Shown: positions 7,481-17,200 of the stretch, piece by piece
Numbering within the stretch: position 1 is the first letter of the stretch
Layout: each line of letters starts with the position of its first letter
Origin: JARRKC01 sp037388505
GTDB taxonomy: Bacteria > Acidobacteriota > UBA6911 > RPQK01 > JAPXNP01
DNA length: 64,000 nt
Direction of reading: 5' to 3'
NCBI GenBank assembly: GCA_037388505.1
Contig: JARRKC010000015.1
Location: 1-64,000, forward strand
Translations under genes and position numbers: made by a program
Notes under the pieces: model-generated
The model's database searches: none
Told to the model about the DNA's origin: nothing
What the model saw: only the letters and a program-made list of their open reading frames with translations

Positions 7481-8443
7481 ATGAAATCGTTTCGAATTAT
7501 GGCGCTGATCGCGGTTGTTGTGCTCCTGCCTGCCTGGCTGTGCGGAGCCGATCAGATCGAGAAGTCCTTCCAGGTTTCGACCGGAGGGCTGTTGAATGTT
7601 CAGGCGGACCGGGCTTCCATCACGGTCACGACGCAACCTCAGGCTGCTGCGACGGTCACGATCATCCCGAGGGGCTGGAGCGTCGGGGAGATGGAGAAAG
7701 ACTTCGCGATCGACCTTCATCAATCCGGCAACGAGATCATCGTGGAGGTCCGGGCGCGCCATCGGTTATCCAACTGGTTCGGATGGAACTCGAATCGGAT
7801 CCGGATCGAAGCGGTCATCCCCGACAACTTCAACGTTGATCTAAAGACCTCGGGCGGAGGTATCTCGGTTGCTGATCTGACCGGCGAAGTTCGCTCCGAG
7901 ACCTCAGGGGGCGGAATCTCTCTGGGCAAGATCGACGGACCCGTCTACGCCAAAACGTCGGGTGGGAGCGTCGAGTTGTCCGCTTCCAAGGGTAATGCTG
8001 AGCTCTACACCTCCGGCGGAAGCATCCGAATGGGTGACGTAGAGGGTCGGATCGTCGCATCGACCTCCGGCGGATCCGTTACCGTGGAGCATGCCGAGGG
8101 ACAGATCCAGGCGGAGACTTCAGGTGGCGGGATTCACGTCAAGGAGATCTTTGGCTCGATCGATGCTCGGACCTCGGGCGGTTCAGTATCGGCCGAACTG
8201 CGGTCTCAGCCTGACGGCGATTGCCGGCTTCAGACTTCGGGTGGGAACATCACGGTGAGACTCGCTCCGGATCTGCAGTTCGACGTGGATGCCAAAACGT
8301 CGGGCGGGCGCGTGAAGACCGATGTGCCGATCACGGTCCAGGGCACCCTGGGGAAATCTCATGTGGAAGGCCGCCTCAACGGAGGGGGACCGTCCCTCTA
8401 TCTGCGCACCTCGGGCGGCAGCATTTCGATCGAATCGATCTGA
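7481..8443 (+). CDS. Exported DUF4097 beta-repeat protein
   Basis: A 320-aa protein with a cleavable signal peptide (MKSFRIMALIAVVVLLPAWLCG). About ten copies of a TSGG[GS][IV] motif follow from residue ~120 to the C-terminus, spaced about 18-22 residues. This is the beta-strand ladder typical of DUF4097, which probably folds as a right-handed beta-solenoid in the periplasm or on the surface. DUF4097 proteins often accompany envelope-stress or ECF-sigma loci, but no biochemical role is established. The start at 7481 is chosen because it gives the signal peptide and is preceded by GGAGGAGAGG; longer in-frame starts run into the repeat at 7246-7321. Confidence 0.85.
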   Translation: MKSFRIMALIAVVVLLPAWLCGADQIEKSFQVSTGGLLNVQADRASITVTTQPQAAATVTIIPRGWSVGEMEKDFAIDLHQSGNEIIVEVRARHRLSNWFGWNSNRIRIEAVIPDNFNVDLKTSGGGISVADLTGEVRSETSGGGISLGKIDGPVYAKTSGGSVELSASKGNAELYTSGGSIRMGDVEGRIVASTSGGSVTVEHAEGQIQAETSGGGIHVKEIFGSIDARTSGGSVSAELRSQPDGDCRLQTSGGNITVRLAPDLQFDVDAKTSGGRVKTDVPITVQGTLGKSHVEGRLNGGGPSLYLRTSGGSISIESI

Positions 8444-8450
8444 ATCGAAT

Positions 8451-8492
8451 GAAGCGGGAAAAGACACTCTTCCCCTTGCATCCTCCCGCTTC
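8451..8492. other. Inverted repeat between DUF4097 and PhzF genes
   Basis: GAAGCGGGA (8451-8459) and TCCCGCTTC (8484-8492) form a perfect 9-bp stem with a 24-base loop just after the DUF4097 stop. It may be a terminator or attenuator; there is no T-run after it. Confidence 0.4.
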
Positions 8493-8513
8493 TCAGTGCC
8501 AGCATGGTCATTC

Positions 8514-9293
8514 ATGAGACTCCCGATTTATCAGGTGGATGCCTTTGCGGACGAGGTCTTTCATGGGAACCCGGCGGCTGTGGTGCTCTTGGACCGGGAA
8601 CTGCCGGCCGCGACCCTGCAGGGGATTGCTGCGGAAAACAATCTCTCCGAGACGGCCTTCGTTCAGGCGGCGAACGATCGCTTCAACCTGCGGTGGTTTA
8701 CTCCGACGACCGAGGTCGATCTGTGCGGCCATGCCACGCTGGCCACTGCTCATGTTCTTTTCGAACTGGGCAAGGTCGAGGGCGGACGTGTCCGGTTCGC
8801 AACCGCCAGCGGTGAACTGGCCGTCATGAAATCGAGTGAGGGTTATACGCTCGATTTTCCATCGAGACCACCCGATCTCGTGGATGTCTCGGACGAACTC
8901 ATCGCAGCGCTGGGTAAGGAACCTCGTGAGACGCTGCTGGCGCGGGATCTCCTGGCGGTCTTCGACACCGAGGACGAGGTCCGGACCCTCGAGCCGAAGA
9001 TGGAGGGCATCGCTGCCCTCGACATCTTTGCGATCATCGTAACGGCGCCGGGGCATGAGGTCGATTTCGTTTCCCGTTTCTTCGCTCCGGCCCACGGCGT
9101 GCCCGAGGACCCGGTGACCGGCTCCGCCCATTGCACCTTGACTCCCTATTGGGCGGAGCGTTTGGGCAAAACCAAGCTGCGTGCCCGTCAACTGTCGCGT
9201 CGCGGCGGTGAACTGATCTGCGAACAGCGGGGACAGCGGGTTTTCATTACCGGTCAGGCGGTCGGCTACCTGGAAGGAATGATCGACATCTGA
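8514..9293 (+). CDS. PhzF family isomerase/epimerase-like protein
   Basis: A 259-aa cytosolic protein of the PhzF / diaminopimelate-epimerase fold. Family motifs: MRLPIYQVDAFADEVFHGNPAAVV at the N-terminus (seen as QVDAF and GNPAAVV), the catalytic Glu in NNLSETAFV, the CGHATLATAH loop, and EDPVTGSAHC near residue 200. PhzF itself isomerises dihydro-3-hydroxyanthranilate in phenazine synthesis. Most homologues, like this one, stand outside any phenazine cluster and have no known substrate. The ATG at 8514 is the first start consistent with the family N-terminus. The stop overlaps the next start by one base (TGATG), so the two genes are translationally coupled. Confidence 0.88.
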   Translation: MRLPIYQVDAFADEVFHGNPAAVVLLDRELPAATLQGIAAENNLSETAFVQAANDRFNLRWFTPTTEVDLCGHATLATAHVLFELGKVEGGRVRFATASGELAVMKSSEGYTLDFPSRPPDLVDVSDELIAALGKEPRETLLARDLLAVFDTEDEVRTLEPKMEGIAALDIFAIIVTAPGHEVDFVSRFFAPAHGVPEDPVTGSAHCTLTPYWAERLGKTKLRARQLSRRGGELICEQRGQRVFITGQAVGYLEGMIDI

Positions 9294-9841
9294 TGCAGCT
9301 CTTCCCGCCGCCGGCGCCGCCTTCTCGTTTTTCGGGCATCTCGTGGCTTCTGGCGCTGATCGTGCTGCCTCTGGCCGTCGGATGTCAGGATCGCGCCGCT
9401 CGATCCTGGCCGGAAGTCATGGCGCAAATTCGGGCCCGATTCCCGGACGTCGAGCAGATCTCGACGCAGGAACTGGCCCGGCTGCTCCAGGAATCCGGGA
9501 ACGGGAAACCTCTTCTGGTCGATGTCCGGACGCCCCAGGAGTACGCGGTAAGCCATTTGAAGGGGGCCGTTCGTGCGCAGACCGTGGAGGAAGTGGAGTC
9601 GCTGGTCCATGGGCAGAAGGAAACACCCCTGATTCTCTATTGTTCGGTCGGGTATCGCTCCTCACAGTTGGCGGCCGCTCTGATGAAGGCGGGATTCCGG
9701 AGCATTCGCAATCTCGAGGGATCGATCTTCAAGTGGGCCAACGAAGGGCGGCCCGTCTATCGGGACGGGAAACCGGTCCACGCCGTTCATCCGTACGACG
9801 AAGACTGGGGTCGGCTGCTGGATCCGTCCTTGCGTCAGTAG
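9293..9841 (+). CDS. Rhodanese-domain lipoprotein
   Basis: A 182-aa protein with a hydrophobic leader ending in LPLAVGCQD, a lipobox-like site that suggests a lipid-anchored periplasmic protein. The single rhodanese domain (about residues 55-150) has the active-site loop CSVGYRS with a catalytic Cys, preceded by LLVDVRTPQEY and followed by NLEGSIFKWANEG. This family carries sulfur as persulfide or acts as a sulfurtransferase. It is coupled by a one-base overlap to the PhzF-like gene. Its TAG stop (9839-9841) is the first triplet of the composite repeat at 9841-9976. Confidence 0.85.
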   Translation: MQLFPPPAPPSRFSGISWLLALIVLPLAVGCQDRAARSWPEVMAQIRARFPDVEQISTQELARLLQESGNGKPLLVDVRTPQEYAVSHLKGAVRAQTVEEVESLVHGQKETPLILYCSVGYRSSQLAAALMKAGFRSIRNLEGSIFKWANEGRPVYRDGKPVHAVHPYDEDWGRLLDPSLRQ

Positions 9842-9976
9842 GGCAAGCGTCCTCGCTTGTCCAGCTGCTGAGGCGTTGGCTATCGGGAAGGCTGGCCGGC
9901 GCATCGAAACCGTGGCGTGCGCATGCTCGGAGCCGGGGCTGTTCGTTCGGGGCAGGGGACAACCGGGGATGTCCTA
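9841..9976. repeat. Composite stop-codon hairpin element, copy 1
   Basis: This element spans exactly the gap between two convergent genes. Left hairpin: GGGCAAGC (9841-9848), loop GTCCTC, GCTTGTCC (9855-9862), starting at the G of the rhodanese TAG. Right hairpin remnant: GGACAACC (9957-9964) with a shortened GTCC arm ending at the TAG of the opposite gene (9974-9976 on the minus strand). The ~94-bp spacer contains GGCTGGCCGGCGCATCGAA. The same parts recur inverted at 63099-63237. Confidence 0.85.
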
Positions 9977-10798
9977 CTCGGGCGTCAGTTCGAGGGGATT
10001 GGTGAGGGGAGAGTACTCTCGTTCGAGTTCCTGACGGAACGGTTCCAGAGACTCGCTCAGGGCCGCCGGTAATCCGTCCTCCCACGGGATTCTCTCGGGA
10101 ACAGTACGCAACAGGGTCAGTTCCCGCTCGAGCAATCCTTTCCAGGGTCCGCGGGCTGTCCCGTCACCATTCGCGAGCGATCGCTCGACGACCCTGTGGA
10201 TCCTCTTCAAGACCAGCACCCGTCGACGCGCCGGGACTTCTTCAGCTGGAACCTTCTCGGAACGATCGTCGTCGCGGACGAGGAGAACACCAGGACCGTC
10301 TTCGAGCGGCTTCTTGAGGTACGTGTAGTACGCCGTGATGTAAATGTAAAAGTATTCTCCGACGCCCATCCGGGCTTCCAGGAGTGCCTCGCAGCGAGCC
10401 GTGTAGAATTCGGTGAAATGCGGAACGACGCCCACGCCTCGGCCGAAGAGCCGCATGATGCTCAAGAAACCGCCCCCCTGCTGGACGCTCTCGAGATCCG
10501 AGGCAATGTTGTCAAAAGAGGAAACCAGCTTCGCGCGGACTGGAGCGGAGTACTGACGAACCCGGAGGAAAGCCGTCAGGCGTTCAGACGGGATCGTTCC
10601 GTCGGCTTGGGGCACGTAGTCGTCGGCACCGCCCTGCTGGGTTTTGACTTCCTCCTGGAGTCGGTCCATCTCGTCGGCTCGCTGGATGATGTCCCGGACG
10701 AAGAGGTACCCGACACCTCCAATGAGAGCGCAGACCACCAGGATGCCCGTGCACCCGATGGCGATACCTGTAACCCAATTCCAAACCGATTTCTTCAA
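9974..10798 (-). CDS. Membrane-anchored hypothetical protein
   Basis: A 274-aa protein with one N-terminal membrane helix (WVTGIAIGCTGILVVCALIGGVGYLF, about residues 8-33, partly glycine-rich). The rest is a long hydrophilic periplasmic or cytoplasmic region with predicted helices. I recognise no domain. Features worth noting are a short acidic/Gln segment after the helix (DEMDRLQEEVKTQQGG), a region with MGVGEYFYIYITAYYTYLKK near residue 145-165, and many Arg/Glu pairs towards the end. The ATG at 10796-10798 gives a typical signal-anchor. Its TAG lies inside the composite repeat shared with the convergent rhodanese gene. Confidence 0.7.
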   Translation of the reverse strand: MKKSVWNWVTGIAIGCTGILVVCALIGGVGYLFVRDIIQRADEMDRLQEEVKTQQGGADDYVPQADGTIPSERLTAFLRVRQYSAPVRAKLVSSFDNIASDLESVQQGGGFLSIMRLFGRGVGVVPHFTEFYTARCEALLEARMGVGEYFYIYITAYYTYLKKPLEDGPGVLLVRDDDRSEKVPAEEVPARRRVLVLKRIHRVVERSLANGDGTARGPWKGLLERELTLLRTVPERIPWEDGLPAALSESLEPFRQELEREYSPLTNPLELTPE

Positions 10799-10961
10799 TT
10801 CTCGCCTCGACTCTCAAGAATTCTACGCCAAGCCCGAGCTTCGCTTCACCCCGGTTTGTGCCTACTCGGGATAGCGCGCACACCGTGTGTACCCTGACTG
10901 CAGTCGGTGAAGCAGGGGGAAAAGCCTGTGCAGCGGCCCTTTGAGGCAGTTCCGAACCCGG

Positions 10962-10987
10962 GGAAGATGCTGGCCCGGCATCTTTCC
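10962..10987. other. Hairpin in the leader of the PQQ dehydrogenase gene
   Basis: GGAAGATGC (10962-10970) and GCATCTTTCC (10978-10987) pair with one bulged T around the loop TGGCCCG, 30 bp before the GTG start of the next gene. It could act on translation or termination; there is no further evidence. Confidence 0.35.
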
Positions 10988-11016
10988 GGTACACTCCTTG
11001 GGCGGAAGGCTTCGAC

Positions 11017-12897
11017 GTGACGAATCGATTCATCAAGGCGGTTTCTCTCCTCCTGCTGCTCGGCGTGGGGGGATGCACGTCTCAGCCAGTTCCGGTCGGC
11101 GACTGGCCAACCTATTTGGGGGGACAGGGACGGAATCACTACTCTCCACTCTCACAGATCGATACCGGGAATGTGGTGCGGCTGAGGCGAGTGTGGGAGT
11201 TTCATACCGGCGACGCTGATTCCTCGAACCGTTCGCAGATTCAGTGTAATCCGGTGGTCATCCATGGAATGCTCTACGGCACATCGCCCCAGATCAAAGT
11301 TTTCGCACTGGATGCTTCGAGTGGTCGTGAACTGTGGCGGTTCGATCCGTTCGACGGACAGGGATCCGGAGCGTCGCTGGGGGTGAACCGCGGTCTGGTC
11401 TACTGGAGTGACGGTGAGGATCGACGGATCCTCTTCACGGCGGGATCGTTTCTGTACGCTCTGGACGCCGGAGATGGCGAGTTGATTCCGGACTTCGGCG
11501 ACCAAGGCCGGGTGGATCTGCGACAGGGTCTGGGAAGGGACATCGACGATCTCTATCTGGCCGCGACGTCACCGGGGGCGGTCTATCGCAACCTCCTCAT
11601 CCTCGGCTCGCGAGTCGGCGAGGGTCCGGGACCTGCCGCTCCCGGCCACATTCGTGCCTTCGACATTCGTACGGGCAAGCTGGCGTGGATTTTCCATACC
11701 ATTCCGCAGCCGGGCGAATTCGGATACGACACCTGGCCAAAGGATGCCTGGACCCACGTTGGAGGCGCCAATTCCTGGGCGGGCATGAGCGTGGATTCGG
11801 AACGAGGTATTGTTTTCGTCCCGACCGGATCTCCGGCGTTCGACTTCTGGGGAGGCAATCGAAAAGGCGCGAATCTGTTTGCGGACTGTCTTCTCGCCCT
11901 CGATGCGGCAACCGGAAAGAGGATTTGGCACGCCCAGTTCGTCCATCATGACCTGTGGGATAGAGATCTTCCGGCTCCTCCCAACCTGGTGACGCTTCGG
12001 ATCAACGGCGAATCGATCGACGCCGTGGCGCAAATCACCAAGGCCGGACAAGTTTTCGTCTTCAACCGCGAAACGGGTGAGCCCCTGTATCCGATCCATG
12101 AGGTGCCGGTCCCGGCCTCCGATCTCCGGGGTGAGGAGACTTGGCCCACCCAACCCGATCCGGCCCAACCTCCACCCTTCGTCAGGCGGTTCTTCGACGA
12201 ATCGGAGGTGACCGATATTTCTCCGAAGTCCCATCGAGCCGTTCTCGAGCGTCTTCGTCAGGTTCGGAGTGGAGGGCAGTTCATTCCTCCCAGTACCCAG
12301 GGCACGGTCATCTTTCCCGGCCTCGGTGGGGGCGGGGAATGGGGCGGGGCCGCCTTCGATCGCGATTCCGGCATCCTGTACGTCAACGCCAGCGAAATGC
12401 CCTGGATTCTGACGATGGTGGATCTGGAGGCCGAACGTCGAGAGCGCTCTCGCGGTGAAGACTTGGGGATCCCCTACCGTCATACCGGATACAATCGCTT
12501 CCTGGACCCCGACGGGTATCCCGCCGTTCGCCCTCCGTGGGGCGTCCTGACTGCGCTGGATCTCAATCACGGCAAGCTGCTCTGGCAGGTCCCCCTTGGC
12601 GAGTATCCGGAGTTGACTGCTCGCGGTATCCCGCCGACGGGAACCGAGAATTACGGCGGCCCTATCGTCACTGGAGGAGGGCTGATCTTTATTGCAGCCA
12701 CCAGAGACGAGATGTTTCGAGCCTTCGACAAGAAGACGGGGAAGCTTCTCTGGCAGACGAAGCTGCCCGCGGGAGGCTATGCAACTCCCTGCACCTACGA
12801 GGTCGGGGACCGGCAGTTCGTTGTCGTGGCGGCCGGAGGCGGGAAGATGAATACGAGGTCCGGCGACAGCTACGTCGCGTTTGCATTGCCCCGCTGA
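11017..12897 (+). CDS. PQQ-dependent dehydrogenase, quinoprotein glucose-dehydrogenase type, lipoprotein
   Basis: A 626-aa quinoprotein likely to oxidise a sugar or alcohol in the periplasm. The leader ends LLGVGGCTS, a good lipobox, so the protein is probably lipid-anchored instead of carrying the multi-helix N-terminus of E. coli Gcd. The eight-bladed propeller is visible through repeated tryptophan-docking words (ALDASSGRELWRFD, ALDAATGKRIWHAQ, ALDLNHGKLLWQVPLG, AFDKKTGKLLWQT). FVHHDLWDRDLPAPP matches the HHDLWD segment of membrane glucose dehydrogenases. The start is GTG at 11017. No PQQ synthesis genes are present in the window. The substrate is not predictable; glucose or another aldose is the family default. 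Confidence 0.85.
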   Translation: MTNRFIKAVSLLLLLGVGGCTSQPVPVGDWPTYLGGQGRNHYSPLSQIDTGNVVRLRRVWEFHTGDADSSNRSQIQCNPVVIHGMLYGTSPQIKVFALDASSGRELWRFDPFDGQGSGASLGVNRGLVYWSDGEDRRILFTAGSFLYALDAGDGELIPDFGDQGRVDLRQGLGRDIDDLYLAATSPGAVYRNLLILGSRVGEGPGPAAPGHIRAFDIRTGKLAWIFHTIPQPGEFGYDTWPKDAWTHVGGANSWAGMSVDSERGIVFVPTGSPAFDFWGGNRKGANLFADCLLALDAATGKRIWHAQFVHHDLWDRDLPAPPNLVTLRINGESIDAVAQITKAGQVFVFNRETGEPLYPIHEVPVPASDLRGEETWPTQPDPAQPPPFVRRFFDESEVTDISPKSHRAVLERLRQVRSGGQFIPPSTQGTVIFPGLGGGGEWGGAAFDRDSGILYVNASEMPWILTMVDLEAERRERSRGEDLGIPYRHTGYNRFLDPDGYPAVRPPWGVLTALDLNHGKLLWQVPLGEYPELTARGIPPTGTENYGGPIVTGGGLIFIAATRDEMFRAFDKKTGKLLWQTKLPAGGYATPCTYEVGDRQFVVVAAGGGKMNTRSGDSYVAFALPR

Positions 12898-12923
12898 GAC
12901 CGGCCGCTGGATGAGTCCTTCGG

Positions 12924-12952
12924 TTGAACTGAGGATGTCGACGTAGTATATA
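12924..12952 (+). promoter_or_regulatory. Probable sigma70 promoter of ilvC
   Basis: TTGAAC (12924-12929) and TATATA (12947-12952) are separated by exactly 17 bp. This leaves a ~85-base leader before the ilvC ATG at 13046. Confidence 0.6.
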
Positions 12953-13045
12953 GTCCGCCATCCAAGTTCCTCGAAAGAGCGGCTCGAGCGGAGAGGGTGT
13001 TCCAGCTGAACGGGATCCTCTCCAGTGAGTGAAGGAGACGATTTC

Positions 13046-14146
13046 ATGGCCACAATTGATTTCGGAGGAGTTGCAGAGAACGTGATCACCCGGGAGGAAT
13101 TCCCGGTTAGCAGGGCACTGGAAGTGCTCGAAGACGAAACGATCGCCGTCATCGGCTACGGTGTGCAGGGGCCTGCTCAGGCTCTGAATATGAAGGACAA
13201 CGGCTTCAACGTCATCGTCGGCCAGTCGAGTCAGTTCCCGAAGGACTGGGATCGCGCGGTCGCCGACGGCTGGGTTCCCGGGGAATCGCTGTTCGAGATC
13301 GAGGAGGCCGCTCGACGCGGAACGGTCGTTCAAATGCTGGTTTCCGATGCAGCACAGAAGGCGATCTGGCCCATGATCGAGAAGACGCTGAATGCGGGCG
13401 ACGCACTCTACTTCTCACATGGATTCTCGATCGTGTACAAAGAGCAGACGGGCGTTATCCCACCCAAGAACGTCGATGTGATTCTGGTGGCTCCCAAGGG
13501 TTCGGGCACCTCCGTCCGGCGCAACTTCCTGTCGGGCGCCGGCATCAATTCGAGCTTTGCCGTTGCCCAGGATGCAACGGGACGGGCCCGCGAACGCACG
13601 CTCGCGATCGGCATTGCGATCGGGTCCGGCTATCTCTTCCCGACGACTTTCGAAAACGAGGTCTACTCGGACCTTACGGGCGAACGGGGTGTACTGATGG
13701 GCGCGCTCGCCGGCATCATGGAGGCCCAGTATCAAGTCCTGCGGGAGCACGGTCACAGCCCGAGCGAAGCCTTCAACGAAACGGTCGAAGAGCTCACGGA
13801 AAGCTTGATCCGGCTGGTCGGCGAAAACGGCATGGACTGGATGTACGCGAACTGCTCCGCCACCGCACAGCGAGGGGCTCTGGACTGGAAGCCCCGCTTC
13901 AAGGAAGCAACGCTGCCGGTCTTCCAAGAGCTCTATCAGCGCGTCACGAATGGGTCGGAAACCCGCCGTGTCCTCGAGGCCTGCGGAACACCCGACTACC
14001 AGGAGAGACTGGGAGATGAGCTGAGAACGATGGGCAACTCGGAAATGTGGCAGGCGGGTCGCGCGACTCGTGCCTTGCGACCCAAAGAGCATGCGCGGCA
14101 GATCACGACCGAGACCAAGGGTGTTCGAGGCCGCGAGGTCGGGTAG
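13046..14146 (+). CDS. ilvC: Ketol-acid reductoisomerase, Bacteroidetes/fungal-like class I form
   Basis: Converts acetolactate or acetohydroxybutyrate to the dihydroxy acids of Val/Leu/Ile synthesis, using NAD(P)H and Mg2+. Rossmann motif IAVIGYGVQGPAQALN; the metal- and substrate-binding acidic residues lie in YSDLTGERGVLMGAL and FNETVEELTES; NGMDWMYANCSATAQRGALDW is the C-terminal signature. At 366 aa it is longer than the common ~330-aa class I enzyme and matches the ~350-aa form that I know from Bacteroidetes. The start at 13046 (MATIDFGGV) is preceded by AAGGAGA at 13032-13038. No ilvB, ilvN or ilvD is adjacent. It converges with the beta-galactosidase gene across a hairpin. Confidence 0.95.
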   Translation: MATIDFGGVAENVITREEFPVSRALEVLEDETIAVIGYGVQGPAQALNMKDNGFNVIVGQSSQFPKDWDRAVADGWVPGESLFEIEEAARRGTVVQMLVSDAAQKAIWPMIEKTLNAGDALYFSHGFSIVYKEQTGVIPPKNVDVILVAPKGSGTSVRRNFLSGAGINSSFAVAQDATGRARERTLAIGIAIGSGYLFPTTFENEVYSDLTGERGVLMGALAGIMEAQYQVLREHGHSPSEAFNETVEELTESLIRLVGENGMDWMYANCSATAQRGALDWKPRFKEATLPVFQELYQRVTNGSETRRVLEACGTPDYQERLGDELRTMGNSEMWQAGRATRALRPKEHARQITTETKGVRGREVG

Positions 14147-14197
14147 TCCCGGCGGCTTTTCTGCTCGGCCGGGGGGCTCACACCCCAGAGCGCCAGC

Positions 14198-14222
14198 GCC
14201 GCTTTCGCACCTTCAAAGCGGC
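14198..14222. terminator. Hairpin between convergent ilvC and lacZ
   Basis: GCCGCTTT (14198-14205) and AAAGCGGC (14215-14222) form a perfect 8-bp stem with a nine-base loop. It lies in the 94-bp gap between two convergent genes, and the A/T base pairs at the loop side leave no T-run. It is probably a bidirectional terminator. Confidence 0.5.
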
Positions 14223-14240
14223 TGAGTCGCAGCCTGACGG

Positions 14241-17200
14241 CTACCGAAGCCGGCGTGCCAGGGCGCCGGCGACTTTGGGACCGCCGATGACCGGGACCAG
14301 CGTGTAGGAATAACCGTACTCTCTGGCCGGCAGCAGGAATTGGGGATGGGGCAGAGCTCCCCAGCTGTTGTCCCCGCCCACTCCCATCTGCTGGAGGTCG
14401 AGGTTCACGGTGACGAAGGGGCGCCGGGTCATCATGTAGTAGTGGCGCACACCTTCGAGATCCTCGTCGCGGTAGTTCCTGGCGCTGACGTTGAGAGCGG
14501 GTTCGCCCACGGCCATCAAGCCAACGCCCTGTGGATTCGAGAGCAGAACCCAGCGAACGTCGGTCTTGTTGCCGTTCTCCTGGGGACGTGAATATCGTAC
14601 CAGTTGGTCGTCGACACTCCCCGAGTACACTCCAAAACGGGCCCCCGACTTTCGGTCCCACTGCGTTTCCTGGGGACCCCGACCGAACCAGGTCAACTGC
14701 TGAAACTCACCCGGTACCGTCAATTGCATGCCAACCCGTGGAAGGTCGGGCAGTTGTTCAGTCCCTGGGAGCAAATCCGATGCGACGTCGATGCGGGCGT
14801 CGGGATGGACGGTATAGGAAATCGAATACCGGGCACCGAGTTGCCCGAGGTTCCCTGCGGCCCGAACCCGGACGGCTCCGGAATCGAGCATTTCACTCGT
14901 GAAATCGTTCAGCTCCCAGCTCCTGCCGGCTTCCTTCCAAATGCCCAGGCGATCCGGCATCTGGTTGCCGATATCGTTGTCGATCGGCGCACGCCAGAAG
15001 TTCGGTCGCGGACCCGTGCGGATCAACTGTGTGCCCTTGAAGACGAAAGAGGACAGGGTGCCGTCCTTTTTGTTGAACTCCGCCACGAAATCGTCTCCCT
15101 TCAGCGAGAGAACGTAAGCGGAATCGACAACCTCGATAGGACCGCCATCGACGGTTTGTCCGCTCTGCACTTCCGCCTTGAAGGGGAGAAGAAACTGCTG
15201 CCATGCGAGTTCGAAACCCCGGTCTGCCCAGGAGGTCGCGCTGCGCAGCCGAAAACTGATATCGAGACGGTACTCGGCGCCGGGGAGAGGCTCGGGACGG
15301 GTCAGAGGGAGGGTGACTTCCTGACTGTCTCCAGGCGCGAGAGGAAGAGCGGGCAGAGTCCCCTGCTCGACGACGTCGCCGTCGGCCAAAACCCTCCACA
15401 CACCCTCGAGGAAACTCAAGTTCGCGAAGGCGTAACCGTTGTGAATTCGGACTCGCCCCTGGCCGACGTCGACAGGCTCGATGTCCACATACTGATAGAC
15501 CTTCTTGACTTCCGACAGGCCTGGATGCGGGACACGGTCGGCACTCACGAGCCCATTCATGCAGAAGTTGCCGTCCGAGGGGACTTCGGGGGGACCAAAG
15601 TCTCCGCCGTAGGCAAGGTAGGTTCGTCCATCCGGGGCCTTGGCCCGGAGTCCCTGGTCCACCCAGTCCCAGATGAAGCCTCCCTGCAGATTGGGATACT
15701 TGCGAATCACGTCCCAGTACTCGGAGAGGTTGCCGGTGCTGTTTCCCATGGAGTGGGCGTATTCACAAAGAATCAGCGGGCGGTCGTGGTGCGCCTCCGC
15801 ATACTCGGCAAGGCCCTCGGGCGGGGTATACATGGGAACGACGATATCGGTATGAGGGCGCTGTTCGGCCCGCTCGTACTGGACGGGCCGATAGGGGTCG
15901 CGCTCGTGAACCCAGGCGCTGGTCGCCTCGAAGTTGACCCCGTCTCCCGCTTCGTTGCCGAGCGACCAGATGATGACCGAGGGATGGTTCTTGTCGCGCT
16001 CCACCATCCTCACCGTTCGATCCATGTGGGCTTTCTTCCATGAGGGGTTGTTGCCAAGTGTGCGATCCGGTCTGTAACCCATCCCGTGCGATTCGATATT
16101 GGCCTCGTCCACGAGGTAGATGCCGTACCGGTCGCACAGCTGGTACCAGAGCGGCGTGTTGGGATAGTGACTCGTCCGAACGGCGTTGATGTTGTTCTGC
16201 TTCATCAGGCGGATGTCGCGGATCATCGATTCGCGGCTCAGTGTATGACCGGTATCCGGATCGTGTTCATGACGATCGACCCCTTTGATCAGCACCGGAA
16301 CACCGTTGACCAGGAGTTGTCCGCCCTTGATCTCCGAACTGCGAAACCCGAAGTCGGAAGCGACGAATTCGAGCGGCTTGCCATTTGCGTCGCGCAACGT
16401 GATCAGCAGGCGGTATAGATTCGGCTCCTCCGCGGACCATTTGCGAGGCGAAGGCACGGCACACTCGAAATCGATCGAGGAAGACTCGCTGGCATGAAGA
16501 TCGAACTCGTGCCGCATCGGAGAGACGATGGGTCCGTTTTGTCCATCGAGGAGTTCGACCTCGACGCTTCCCATCGTTGGGTCCTGTTCGCCGCTGTTCT
16601 CCAGCGCCACTTCCACTTTGAGCTGAGCGTCCCCGTAACTCGCATCGAACTGCGAACGGGCCCAGAAATCCCGAACGAACAGCGATGCCGTCGAGTAGAG
16701 GTAGACATCTCGAAAGATCCCGCTCATGCGCCAGAAATCCTGATCCTCCAGATAGGAACCGTCAGACCATCGGTAGACCTCGACGGCCAGCAGGTTGCGG
16801 CCGTCCTTCAAGTAGGAGGTTAGATCGAACTCGGCCGGTGTCCGGCTGCCCTGGCTGTAACCCACTTCCTTCCCGTTGACCCAGATGTAGAATGCGGACT
16901 CGACGCCGTCGAAGTGAATGATGACTCTGCGGTTCTGCCACTCGGGTGGAACCGTGAAGCGCGTGCGATAGGAACCTACGGGATCATGGTTGTGCGGAAC
17001 ATCCGGCGGCGCGGGCGGCCCCCAGGGATAGACGATGTTGGTATAGATCGGATAACCGTAACCCTGCAGTTGCCAGTTCGAGGGCACCGGGATCTCGTCC
17101 CAGTCGGCATCATCGAAATCCGTGCGGAAGAAACTCGCCGGCCGTTCGTCGGGCCTCGGAGACCAGTGGAACTTCCAGAGGCCGTCCAGCGACTCGAAGA

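Noticed and set aside
14604..16043. 479-residue plus-strand frame inside the beta-galactosidase gene
   Set aside because: Antisense to a complete GH2 enzyme with both catalytic glutamates; no family-like sequence.
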